Shown piece by piece: positions 10,890 through 19,824 of a stretch of DNA of 64,000 nt. The position numbers were made by a program, and so were the translations under genes. The notes below the pieces were generated by a model that was given only the letters and a program-made list of their open reading frames with translations, was not told the origin of the DNA and did no database searches. This DNA comes from Macrosoma leucophasiata. Lineage: Eukaryota > Arthropoda > Insecta > Lepidoptera > Hedylidae. Positions within the stretch are counted from its first letter, which is position 1. Each line of letters opens with the position of its first letter. Where the stretch lies: positions 22,175,001-22,239,000 of the forward strand of contig JAWQUS010000001.1 of the NCBI GenBank assembly GCA_036365455.1. Direction: 5' to 3'.

Positions 10890-11414
10890 GCTTTCACTGT
10901 ACTTACTTTTTATTGAAATTTAATTAAATGGCTTCATAACTGCCGCTATGGGACAACTCGGCAGATGTTTTTATTTTTAAAACGTCACTAAAATACCGCT
11001 AATAAACCCACTGTATAAATAAACATCGTGTTTGTACTTAAATTAATGTACCTCACTTAAATTTCACATTTCATAAGCCCAATACGCGTCTACAAGTCGC
11101 GCGCATCAGGTGCCTTGAAGTGTCAACGCGTAAAAAAACTTGTACCAATTGCAATCCCAAAAAAAGAGAAACTCAGAAAAAGTGTCATTGGATTAACATA
11201 AACAGACAGATGTGTTTCACGGCACGTACCATTTTCATAAATAATCATGCTACAGTTTTTGCCCTCGTAAATTTTATTATTGCAATTTAAAACGCAGCCT
11301 CCGACGAAATGCAGCCCGGTCGCAGTTGCGCAGAAAAAGATGCGCGCGCGCAAACTGCATTGCATAGTCCACAAGATGGCGCCTATTAAAATTCTCTCGC
11401 GCGCACCTCTGTCT
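10890..11414. other. No gene recognised; CpG-rich patches
   Basis: Two cgcgcg-rich patches at about 11,083-11,105 and 11,338-11,404. An 83-codon minus frame (11,123-11,374) has an NNKIYEGKNCSMIIYENGTC stretch but no recognisable domain and is not called as a gene. Confidence 0.35.
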
Positions 11415-11422
11415 ATTTAGAG

Positions 11423-11893
11423 CAGTGATGCTCAATCTTTTATTCGTGGATCACTGGTACCTGAACGTATCTGAAGAAATCCTCGAAACTTTAACAAAAT
11501 ACTGCGTAGTTTCTGTCGCAGAAGAATTACAAGAATTGAATTACAGAAAATTACAGACCTTAGACCGCAGGAGTTGATATTTCTGCTTATCTTATTTACC
11601 ACTTTCATAACAAAAATACTGGCAAATTACAACACATATCGAACACTCGCCAAGTACAAGTTGTAGTTTCCCCTAAATAAAAAAAAAGATGCAGTCACAA
11701 CAAACAAAATATACGTAGATACACAAAATATACATAATGTAACCAGATCTTCCTACTCTTAACCTAATTAAATATAAAAGGTTCTCTTTGTATACAATGA
11801 CATATTTACTTTATTTAGAAATGAAACAGTTACATTTCTTTCAAACATCGATTAACCATCAGGGTTAGATACATCATAAGTTGGGAACCACTG
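11423..11893. mobile_element. Non-autonomous hAT-like element with perfect 8-bp TSD
   Basis: The left end cagtgatgctcaatc and right end aagttgggaaccactg form short terminal inverted repeats, matching at about 11 of 15 positions. Both sides carry the identical octamer atttagag (11,415-11,422 and 11,894-11,901). An 8-bp duplication with CAGTG...CACTG ends is diagnostic of hAT transposition from general knowledge. The 471-bp interior has no transposase frame, so it is a deletion derivative mobilised in trans. Confidence 0.85.
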
Positions 11894-11901
11894 ATTTAGA
11901 G

Positions 11902-12227
11902 CAATAAGAAAGGTAACGACCCCTAACACTCAGAGCTTAGAAATAAAAAGGGTTTTTATCACCGCCACAATGTTCTAGATCATAAGCCACCGCTGGGCAA
12001 AGTCTGCCTTAATTGTTTCCCCTTACAATGTAAGGTACAAATATGCTGCGCATGTTATAATTGTTATGAAAATCATGACCGGGCGTGATTTTTTTGCAAA
12101 TTCCTACTGTGTTTATCGTTAATAGTATGTCTAATTATGTGTCATTTACATTAACTTTTATTAGGTTTTTTTTTACGCCGCTTACCGTACATTTTTTTTT
12201 ATTGTGGTGCTTCTCGTCAGGTTCGGT
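11902..12227. other. No gene recognised
   Basis: T-rich sequence; nothing supported. Confidence 0.4.
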
Positions 12228-12350
12228 ATTTAGTCTGGGTTGCACAAAGATATTTGTGAAAGTTAACGTTATTGTAACATTTTACATCCTTCTCTAACTT
12301 AATAAGTTAACTTTTAACTTTAACAAATTTCTCGGTGCAACCCAGCCTTA
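12228..12350. repeat. Small inverted-repeat element (MITE-like)
   Basis: The left end tctgggttgcacaaagatat and right end tctcggtgcaacccagcctt are imperfect inverted repeats around aacttaataagttaac. It is the same family as 25,341-25,499, and it abuts the next element at 12,355. Confidence 0.7.
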
Positions 12351-12353
12351 AAA

Positions 12354-12578
12354 GCCTATTACACGACACGGTATTCAGGGTCCGGCAGAAAGGGTGGGCG
12401 TGGCCTCGCGCCGGGTTGCCGCTTATTACACTATCCGATCGACAGCGCTCTTACCCAATCACAGTACAAATACACGGGCCGCTCCGGTCGCCCTAATTAG
12501 GGCCCTAACTCCCTAAATGTTATTACACTACCCTGACCCTTGCTATCGTACCCTGAATACCGTGCCGTGTAATAAGTC
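12354..12578. repeat. ~220-bp MITE with 26-bp terminal inverted repeats
   Basis: Left arm tattacacgacacggtattc (to agggt, about 12,357-12,381) pairs with the right arm accctgaataccgtgccgtg (to taataa, 12,550-12,575) with about one mismatch. The interior is GC-rich (gggtgggcgtggcctcgcgc) and has no coding frame. The target duplication is not clear; TTA/TTAA-like bases flank the left side. Confidence 0.75.
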
Positions 12579-12584
12579 CTTTAG

Positions 12585-13025
12585 TTATACATACATTGAA
12601 GCGACAATTCAAACTGCCTAAGTTACATTATCTCGAAGAAATGTATTATTATTAAAGGTACATAAACAAAAAATGCTAGACTAATGCTTGAATATAATTT
12701 TTTATCTTAAACAAAAAATATATCTCCTCTAAATTTTTATCGTACCTACATAAATGAACAAAAATTCTTAAGATATGACAAAAATTAATTACTGTTTCCA
12801 AAATTGTTCATGTTTATTACACGTGTTGGCAAGTTTCCTATAGCGGTTCAACTCAAACAAATTACAGTTATACGCTAAAGGACAAGGTCCACCCGATGTT
12901 TAAAACATCTGCGACACTAACCTTGTAAAGGATCTCAAATTGGCTGTAAATTACTGCGAGTTATTTGTTGTTACCAGCTAACTGCATCATTTATATTTGT
13001 AACATATTTCGATACCGTTAATTAA
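12585..13025. other. No gene recognised
   Basis: AT-rich sequence with nothing supported. Confidence 0.4.
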
Positions 13026-13115
13026 TATACAGTAGAAGCTCTTTGTTCGCGGGGTATACGTTCCGTAAATATGCCGCGTATACAGAAATCGTGAATATGG
13101 AATGGTATTTTATTT

Positions 13116-13369
13116 AAAGAAAAATTTGACTTCAGGCGAGACTCGAACTCGCGGCCTACTGGGAATCTAGTCCAACCTAACTAGTCTAACCTAACTAGCA
13201 TGGTTGGCAATAGATGTCGCTACTGCTACCATAAAGCAAGGCACACAAAAAAGCAAAGGAAAGATTTGACAAATCGGGCAGGACTTCAGTAGCTCAATTG
13301 GAAGAGCGGCTGGACTAGATTCCCAGTAGGCCGCGAGTTCGAGTCTCGCCCGAAGTCAAATTTTTCTTT
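13116..13369 (+). repeat. Fold-back unit with 59-bp arms containing tRNA-like sequence
   Basis: Left arm 13,116-13,174 and right arm 13,311-13,369 are reverse complements with a single visible mismatch. The loop is 136 bp. The right arm is the 3' half of a tRNA-like sequence, so the left arm is the same half inverted. Near-identical words atatggaatggtattttat (13,095 on) and attatggaatggtaatttat (13,434 on) flank the unit and may be an imperfect target duplication. Confidence 0.85.
13282..13357 (+). tRNA. tRNA-like sequence, probable pseudo-tRNA or SINE head
   Basis: The acceptor arms GACTTCA/TGAAGTC-type are near-complementary (one change in this copy). The D arm is gctc-aattggaa-gagc, the A-box reads tagctcaattgg, the T arm is GCGAG-ttcgagt-CTCGC, the B-box is gagttcgagtc, and a TTTTT run lies three bases downstream as a Pol III terminator. 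The anticodon stem (ctgga/cccag) has a mismatch, and the loop ctagatt would read AGA if used. No CCA is encoded, as normal for eukaryotes. It sits in a repeat, so a functional tRNA is unlikely. Confidence 0.5.
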
Positions 13370-13456
13370 CCATTTTTCTTTAAATAAAATATATTTCACA
13401 AGCATGTGTTAATGCGAAATAATATAAAAACAATTATGGAATGGTAATTTATATAG

Positions 13457-13630
13457 AACTAGCGGCCCGCCCCGGCTTCGCCCGCGCTGCTCTGCTCCTA
13501 TCAGTCATAGCGTAATGTAAGCTATCTCTCAAGTTGGATCGAACTGCACATGGTGTGCGAATTTTATTATAATCGGTTAAGTGGTTTAGGAGTCCATTGA
13601 GGACAAACATTGTGACACGAGATTTATATA
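13457..13630 (+). repeat. Interspersed repeat, inverted relative to 14,165-14,440
   Basis: It begins actagcggcccgccccggct and continues with gattttaatcg-like and gactcctaaac-like blocks. The same blocks appear reversed in 14,165-14,440 (gtttgtccgcgatggactcc, taaccgattttaatcaaact, gccggtgtgggccgctagt). The family is common in Lepidoptera from memory. Confidence 0.65.
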
Positions 13631-13639
13631 TATTAAGAT

Positions 13640-14072
13640 TATAGGGATACGTTCCAAGGCGGCGAAATAAAAAAACCATACATTTTGTTAAGTTACTTAA
13701 TATCTTCAGGTTTAGGCCAGGGTCCAATTGTGGCAGCGTTCAAATAACATACTTTATGTTTTGAGTAACAAGTTTGTTTTATCTAAATTTTCAGTTTGTT
13801 TACATACTTAAAAACACCGACCGCGGCGAAGGCGACTTTACCTCAAAGGAAACAAACAACGTAGTTAGTTAGCTTTAAAACACAATCTTGGGATAGTTGT
13901 TATAAGGTCTATTTTATTTATCTCTAGATGCGTTGACAACGTATACGAAACGAATGCTTTTTATTTAGGGACCGATGTACCGATTCAATCCGCGAATAAA
14001 GAAATCTTATGCCGCGAATGTAGGACTTTAGTGGCATGTTTTCAATTCGCGAATAGTGAAAACGCGAATGAA
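13640..14072. other. No gene recognised; interior of the pogo-like element
   Basis: AT-rich sequence with no coding frame of note. Confidence 0.35.
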
Positions 14073-14164
14073 GGTAGCGCGAATAAAGAGCTTCTACTTT
14101 ACTGCAAACATTTAGACAGAAAAAGAAAAATCTTGTATATCTTCTTAATCTTCTATTAAAGATA

Positions 14165-14440
14165 TAAATTACGCGTCACGGTGTTTGTCCGCGATGGACT
14201 CCTAAACTACTTAACCGATTTTAATCAAACTTTGCACACCGTGTGCAGTTTGATCCTTGAAAGACAGCATCTTAATTTGTAGTCGCAATATTGGTGCGTT
14301 CCCCGTGGTCACACCGTTGGTTACACCAGTGGTACCACGGGGAATATTGCATTCCCCGTGGTCACACCACAGTAGAGATTGACTCAATTGTACCTAAATT
14401 GCACCCGTGAGAAGCCGGTGTGGGCCGCTAGTATTATATC
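14165..14440 (-). repeat. Interspersed repeat with internal ttccccgtgg palindromes
   Basis: This is the reverse-oriented partner of 13,457-13,630. Inside it, accacggggaat (14,334-14,345), attgc, and attccccgtggt (14,351-14,362) form a perfect 12-bp hairpin. A third copy of gttccccgtggtcacacc lies at 14,299. Confidence 0.65.
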
Positions 14441-14616
14441 AAAGTTACTACATCCGGCACCATCTAGTCCATATAGACACTTGGATAAAGAAAGCTGAAA
14501 TATTTCACAAGGGTTGTACTGACTTGTACTTACGATGAAAGGATTTTTCTAAATACATCCCCTACGATTGTTAAATATATGAAAGTGTGTATAGAGAGAA
14601 AGAAAATGACATATTT

Positions 14617-14761
14617 TTGTTTGATATTATTTCGCATTAACACATGCTTGTGAAATATATTTTATTTTTAAAGAAAAATGGAAAGAAAAATTTGACTTCA
14701 GGCGAGGCTCGGATAAAATATATTTCACAAGCATGTGTTAATGCGAAATAATATCAAACAA
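14617..14761. repeat. Perfect 48-bp inverted repeat with 49-bp spacer
   Basis: Arm 14,617-14,664 is the exact reverse complement of 14,714-14,761 (core attaacacatgcttgtgaaa). The spacer holds the 3' part of the tRNA-like unit in minus orientation. The same arm sequence is present once at 13,385-13,425. Confidence 0.9.
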
Positions 14762-14829
14762 TTATTAAGGGTAAAAGCGACTTCTTTACGATATTCAATA
14801 AACTGAAAAGTCTATTATATCGGTTGCCT

Positions 14830-15015
14830 AACTAGCATAGTTGGTAATAGATGGCGCTACTGCTACCATAAAGCAATGCAATAGATGTGAAGGAAAGATT
14901 TGACAAATCGGGCAGGGCTTCAGTAGCTCAATTGGAAGAGCGGCTGGACTAGATTCCCAGTAGGTCGCGAGTTCGAGCCTCGCCTGAAGTCAAATTTTTC
15001 TTTCCATTTTTCTTT
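14830..15015 (+). repeat. Second tRNA-like repeat unit (direct repeat of 13,180-13,375)
   Basis: Shared blocks with the 13.2-kb unit are cctaactagcat, tactgctaccataaagcaa, gatttgacaaatcgggcag and the whole tRNA-like sequence. It lacks the inverted left arm here. Confidence 0.85.
14916..14991 (+). tRNA. tRNA-like sequence, second copy
   Basis: The cloverleaf matches the 13,282 copy. The acceptor ggcttca pairs with tgaagtc through one G-T pair, the D arm gctc/gagc is intact, and the T arm GCGAG/CTCGC is intact with ttcgagc. A-box tagctcaattgg and B-box gagttcgagcc are present, and TTTTT follows at about 14,995. The anticodon stem keeps the same A-C mismatch. It is probably a repeat-borne pseudo-tRNA. 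Confidence 0.5.
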
Positions 15016-15019
15016 AAAA

Positions 15020-16305
15020 ATAAAAAAATGACATATTTTACAGATTTCCTTGAAACTTTATATTTACAGTTATTAATTATGAATAATGAAACACTTATTT
15101 CAGCTTTTATAAAAATCAATAAAGGGGATAAAAGTATCACGAAAACCACGCGAACAAAGTTGGCGGCTAAAGCTAATAATATACATTTTGAATAAGCTAA
15201 AATCTCTGTGTGAGAACTATAATTAAAATACTACAGTGATATTTGTACATGCTAAGAGTAAAGCCGACAACAAAAAGGTACACGAAACCGTCCTTCACAT
15301 ACTAGACCCGTTCAAATCTTCGTTTCGTCCTCGAGTTAACACAACGTGTGAGAAATGTTAGGAACCTATGATTATAAGGTAATCATCGTTACCACAGACC
15401 TGGTAACGAGGGCCTGGAATCCGTCACACCTACTTAAACAAATCATCCCACGGCGCAACTTCTCGTTTGTTATGTAATTGCTCGAATTCCTCGCTTTTGT
15501 TTTCGTTTTTTTTCTCACTCTCGGCCTTTTTTTTTTAATTGTTCTATTTATAAATTGTATGGTTCGCCACGGTTGGAGTGTTTTGATCGTCTTTAATGTT
15601 AGCTTTCTGAATTTTCGCTACATGGAAGTTTGGATTTACACGAGAAACAAAGAGGCCTGGCTAATGACTGAAATTATTGGGCATCTTGTGTAAATCACCA
15701 TCCAAGATAATTTTATACCTGCCACGACCCTTAACGTCATTATCATCATCTTAGCATTAGATTTTAGGCAGTTATTTATATATTTTACTGTAAGGATTCC
15801 AATTACATATATTCATTTTTGTTATTTTCTGCTTGTGCTGTGTTCTTTAAAAGGAAATGTATTTCTCAAGTCGTCAAAATATTTTAATCAAAATATTTAC
15901 CTGCATACTTGCCTTAACGGCTCTTTTCTGCACTAAAAACACGTCCAACATTATTCATTGTAAGGTTTGGCGTCGATTTACGATGAAATCATTTATGAAT
16001 GAGCACTAGGTTCAAAGTTGACGCAACTCGAAATTTGTTTGCGTTGAATATTGACTTAACATTTCTCCATTCTATATCTTTATTCTCTGTCTTGTGGTAA
16101 ATACAAGTTGACGTTAACCTCATAATCTTACGGGCCACGATCCCTAGTTTATTTAAAATCTTTGAATTTTAAAATAAGTTTTTTTTTATGTCACTAAAGA
16201 CGCAAACTAGTTTTCAGTCACAAATTATGGTAATGTGATATTGTAACGTATAGATAGCTATATTTTGAGGTCTCAATCAATATGAATCTCCCCTCTAATT
16301 GCGTT
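15020..16305. other. No gene recognised
   Basis: AT-rich sequence. A 71-codon plus frame at 15,478-15,693 is hydrophobic at its start and has no motif I recognise. Confidence 0.35.
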
Positions 16306-16309
16306 TGCA

Positions 16310-16440
16310 ATTTCTTATCCTCCCCAGCGATGCCCGAAGCCGAGGTTCGGACTTTTGGAACAAAAGGGGTCTTCCATATGCAGTTTTCGCTCTTGCCACT
16401 TGCCCAGTGAAGTAGAGTATTAGGCTCTCGAGATTTGGCC
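16310..16440 (+). repeat. Family E repeat fragment
   Basis: cctaagccgaggtc-like, gtcttccatatgcagttt and tgcccagtgaagta words recur at 41,030-41,225 and 50,930-51,130. A 91-codon minus frame over it is incidental. Confidence 0.55.
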
Positions 16441-16444
16441 TCCA

Positions 16445-17285
16445 TCCATATAAAAAAATCTACACCTGGAATCACGGAGCCGTAGGTTAGCATTTAACTA
16501 GAACACGATGGCACTAAAAAGTTGGATAGATACTCCTAATTAGTGGCAGAAACATAAAGTAATCTAGTGACACCGATCTCGTCATCGAGCCGCCACTGTA
16601 GAATAAAATTAAAATCTAGATAAATAACAACCACTATTACCAATTCATAAAAGAGCGAATGATGTACATACCTGCATGATAATTCACATGGTTTATATGT
16701 GAAGGAAGGTTGAGGCCTAACTTAAATAAAAGAAGATCGAAGAGACAATAGCGTCATTACAAATAACAAATGAACATCCAAACACTTCGAGACACATTGA
16801 CATATTGTTCGAAAAAAAAAAATCGCCAAGATCACCGAGATACGGCCATTTGTTACTCTTGCACATCCTCGCTCCATTCCCCGGCGACAGTTTCAATTAC
16901 TTAATTTGTTGTATTTGATCGTTTAATTTTTTTTTCTTACGTCGCTTTTATTTCGGCACTTAAGCATCCGAAGCACTTTACACGTTCTTTCGTCCTATTG
17001 AAGTGGAATGTTGATGGGGTTCGCTTTAAAGCCCTTTCACCACGGATCAAAATGGTTTAAAGATGTTTCTAGTTCTTGCAGCTTGTTTATATTTCTCTTC
17101 GTTTGTAATGTTTTTTAGGGCAGTTTTGTGAATAGTTTTTAGTGTTTTACGCGTTTGCCCAAAGAAGGAGTGTTGTTTATGGTATAGAAGTTTGTAGAAT
17201 AATGCATTTTTACAGCTTCACTTTGAACAACTTCCACTTCGAGACTCACTAATTTCCCCAAGAGATGCTTATAGTAATGAAATGG
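16445..17285. other. No gene recognised
   Basis: AT-rich sequence; nothing supported. Confidence 0.4.
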
Positions 17286-17289
17286 TATG

Positions 17290-17500
17290 AAAGATTCTCG
17301 TATAGATTTATCTTCACGCTTGACATGCGGGTTGGCAATCGCAGAGGCCGTTGTTTTATCACATGACGCTGTTGCATTAATGGATTTACTACCGCCTACC
17401 GCCCTATTGGAAAATTTAAATGGTTTGACTGTTATTGTTCGGGTGATTGCTATAACGGAAGAATTCTCTTCCACTGACGGTGCGGTCGTCGTGAAATCAA
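17290..17500 (+). repeat. Family D repeat
   Basis: atgcgggttggcaatcgcag, gttttatcacatgacgctg, ttactaccgcc and atggtttgactgttattgtt recur at 34,405-34,560 (plus) and 41,995-42,165 (minus). Both-strand frames across it are by-products of the repeat. Confidence 0.65.
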
Positions 17501-17519
17501 AACTTTTTACAGCTTATTA

Positions 17520-18500
17520 ACATCTAAATTGGCATAGTTTTTATGCAAAGTTCAGTCCGAAAAACAAAGATGTTTTGTCTCTCTGCTCAACACTGCCATA
17601 GTATATAGATTGCGAAATGTGGTAAAGTCTCGAAATTAACCCTTGCATATATTTCTTCTATTAGGTATTTGTTTTTAACCTTCACGTAAAGATCAGTTCT
17701 TACGTTCGAACCAATCTCGAAAAACACGTTTACAAATAATAATTGCAGTATAGTTCACGATTAACTGACGACTAACGAACAGGATTTGTGGCCCACCCAA
17801 AGGTCCCTAGTAATAACCCGACAGCAACAAAAGAAACCAATTGTCAATACCAAGCAGCTACTACGAAGGGAACTTCGATTGAATCTTATTGCAGCGTCAC
17901 AAGATCGATAGTCCCCTGTCGATATATCATCGCAACTGGTCGTCGATAATTTCTATTGACGTAGAAAGCGAAGACATTCGTTCCCAACAATTGTGTGTGG
18001 AAAGTCAAGTGGCTGTTGTTTTCGCGACGTAATGGAAAACGCGGTGAAAACCTGCGGCGTAATTGTTTGCGATTGTCGGTTTTTCTGAGACATGAAATCT
18101 ATTACTGTTGGTGTACGGTGGCAGAGAATATGTAATAATACTACGTATAGAATGGACACTTCGACGTCCCGCCCGATTTGCACACATACACAACCCCTTC
18201 CTCTCTTATGGGCGACGGTTGGTATTTTGTACGTGCTACGCACACAGATGCGCGTGTAAATACACGTCACTGATGGAGAGAAACCAAATTAAGCGTTTGT
18301 ATGGAATTTTGGCGGAGTGTCCGCGGTGTGACGGTGGTATGATAATGTACTGGGGATAAGTAATGCTGCAACTGAATTCCATTTGCATTGAAGAACTTAA
18401 GAAGGTAAATATGAAATGGTGGCGCGGTGGAAAGTTACTACAAAAAGTTTAAAAATATGAATAGACATTATAGTAAAGTCATTGTAATGAATTCATGAGT
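17520..18500. other. No gene recognised; CpG-richer patch about 18,010-18,330
   Basis: Overlapping frames on both strands across 17,953-18,359 show no protein family. The base composition is higher in CpG than the flanks. Confidence 0.35.
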
Positions 18501-18502
18501 TT

Positions 18503-18764
18503 TGTTTATGTAACGAAGGTGGCAAGCAAGCATGCAGTTCACATTGATGTTAAGTGTTGAGTAGTCCTTTTGTCAATAGTGTAGCCTATAGACATCTACA
18601 CAAAATAGAGGTCAATATACAGATGTGTTGCCACCCATGGGATCTTAACTGTTCTAACTTACGTGGCTCGGTGATAACTGACGGCCATACATTACCATCT
18701 AACCGGAACACGATAGTGCTGAACACTACCATTTGGGCGCAGATAGATTAGCTAATGTAATGGT
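18503..18764 (-). repeat. Family A repeat, near full length
   Basis: Minus orientation: A-tail side at 18,503, then aagcatgcagttcacattga, cctatagacatctacacaaa, taaccggaacacgatagtgc and tgaacactaccattt. The 5' tip is lost where it meets the Penelope end at 18,765. Confidence 0.85.
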
Positions 18765-18767
18765 AAC

Positions 18768-19020
18768 GTTTTCGTAGGTTTTCGCGAGCTTCATGCATTG
18801 TAGATATTAAACTTGCGGATTTTCTCGCGTATACAACACTCATTCTTCTCACACCCGACGTCTCAGTCGCTTTCCAGCTACTGTGGTCACGGGCATATTA
18901 ATTCGACGATGTTCAGCCTGGTCTTATATAGCTGAGACGGAACACAACCCTAGTGCGATGTAAACTTCTAGTGGCGCCATCTATCGAGAAATTACTGAAA
19001 AACTACGTTGCCATGTCATG
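18768..19020 (-). mobile_element. Penelope-like element 3' terminal region
   Basis: Contains the family end motif (gtaacgttttcgtaggtttt, cgcgagcttcatgcattgta), then ctcgcgtatac, the block cacccgacgtctcagtcgct and cagctactgtggtcacgggc. It lies immediately 3' of the GIY-YIG frame in the minus orientation. Related blocks stand alone at 2.4, 7.4, 41.4 and 50.6 kb. Confidence 0.75.
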
Positions 19021-19505
19021 CTAGCGCCACCTGTTTCTGAGACGTCTGGCATAACGGTCCGGATTCACGCAAAAATTACTAACCGTATCTCGCGGTTTTG
19101 CAGATTTACTAGTTTGCGATTTCAATTTGGATATAATTGGATCCCAATTCGTCGACAAACGCCAACCGTCCTCTCTATTGAAATTTGGATGCTTTTTAAT
19201 CTCAATAGCCTCCCTGACCATCCGTGGGATAGGACGATTTTCTTTTGATATTATCTGAACCTTATCAAAACGAATGTAGTGGTTGGGTTTGTCCGTTAGA
19301 TGTTCACAAACTGCAGACTTTCCGGTTCGTTGGTGTTTGACATCGGCTATATGTTCTTTCACCCGGGTCGATACAGGCCTCTATGTTTGTCCTATGTACG
19401 AAAGTCCGCAATCACACTCCAGTTTATAGATACCGGCATCCTGCAAAGGAATGTTACACTTAATAGGTCTTAAATACTGGTGTAGTGTCTTATGAGGTTT
19501 GAAAA
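19021..19505 (-). pseudogene. Penelope-like element GIY-YIG endonuclease domain, broken
   Basis: Reading the minus strand from about 19,505: FKPHKTLHQYLRPIKCNIPL, then GIYKLECDCGLSYIGQT, which carries the GIY and YIG halves of the GIY-YIG nuclease signature. A TAG stop follows at once, then the frame resumes with TRVKEHIADVKHQRTGKSAV, KPNHYIRFDK and REAIEIKKHPNFNREDGW, ending at 19,021. In Penelope-like elements this C-terminal nuclease nicks the target for reverse transcription. The reverse-transcriptase domain is missing, and the upstream linker is found in the opposite orientation next door, so the copy is dead. Confidence 0.88.
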
Positions 19506-19559
19506 TTGTCTTTATTGACGACTTTTTCAGTATGTTACCTATTTTATGTAATGGTAACT

Positions 19560-19819
19560 CTCACCACTACCCGGGACATCTAGCTGCAGTCGGCCTATCT
19601 TTGTTTAGGAGAGCACGAGGCATATGTGACAACGATCATTTAAATGCCGAGCTAAAACACCTAGGACAAGTGCTGCGAAATAATAAACTAATAGTACCAC
19701 CCCTCCGACATAGAAAATCAACGAAACCACCAACAGTTGAAAGACAACCGGCTTTACTACCTTATGTTAAGGGCGTTACGGATACAATAGTTAACACTGG
19801 AACTCTACCAGCAGTGTAA
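19560..19819 (+). pseudogene. Penelope-like element RT-to-nuclease linker, inverted segment
   Basis: A plus-strand frame reads LFRRARGICDNDHLNAELKH, LGQVLRNN and ALLPYVKGVTDTI, ending at 19,819. The pattern 'R-A-x-x-[IL]-C-D ... E-L-x-H-L ... V-L-x-x-N ... P-Y-x-x-x-x-T' is what I know from the Penelope RT-to-GIY-YIG linker. It should lie upstream of the nuclease in the same strand, but here it points the other way, giving a head-to-head rearrangement. About 50 bp at 19,506-19,559 is the junction. Confidence 0.7.
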
Positions 19820-19824
19820 AGTTG

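Larger units (their letters stand above)
13030..14101. mobile_element. Pogo/Tigger-like non-autonomous element, host for nested insertions
   Basis: The left end cagtagaagctctttgttcg at 13,030 is matched in reverse by cgcgaataaagagcttctac at about 14,074-14,093. CAGTnGAnnCTCTTTATTCGCG-type termini recall pogo/Tigger elements from memory. The sequence after gggtatacgttcc near 13,055 resumes as gggatacgttcc at about 13,645, which suggests the material between is inserted. No transposase frame remains. Confidence 0.5.

Noticed and set aside
11123..11374. 83-codon minus frame with Cys and an N-glycosylation-like NGT
   Set aside because: Short, no conserved domain, interrupted composition; cannot be distinguished from chance.
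17139..17520. Overlapping frames on both strands resembling a gene pair
   Set aside because: The sequence is a family D repeat also present at 34.4 and 42.1 kb, so the frames are by-products.
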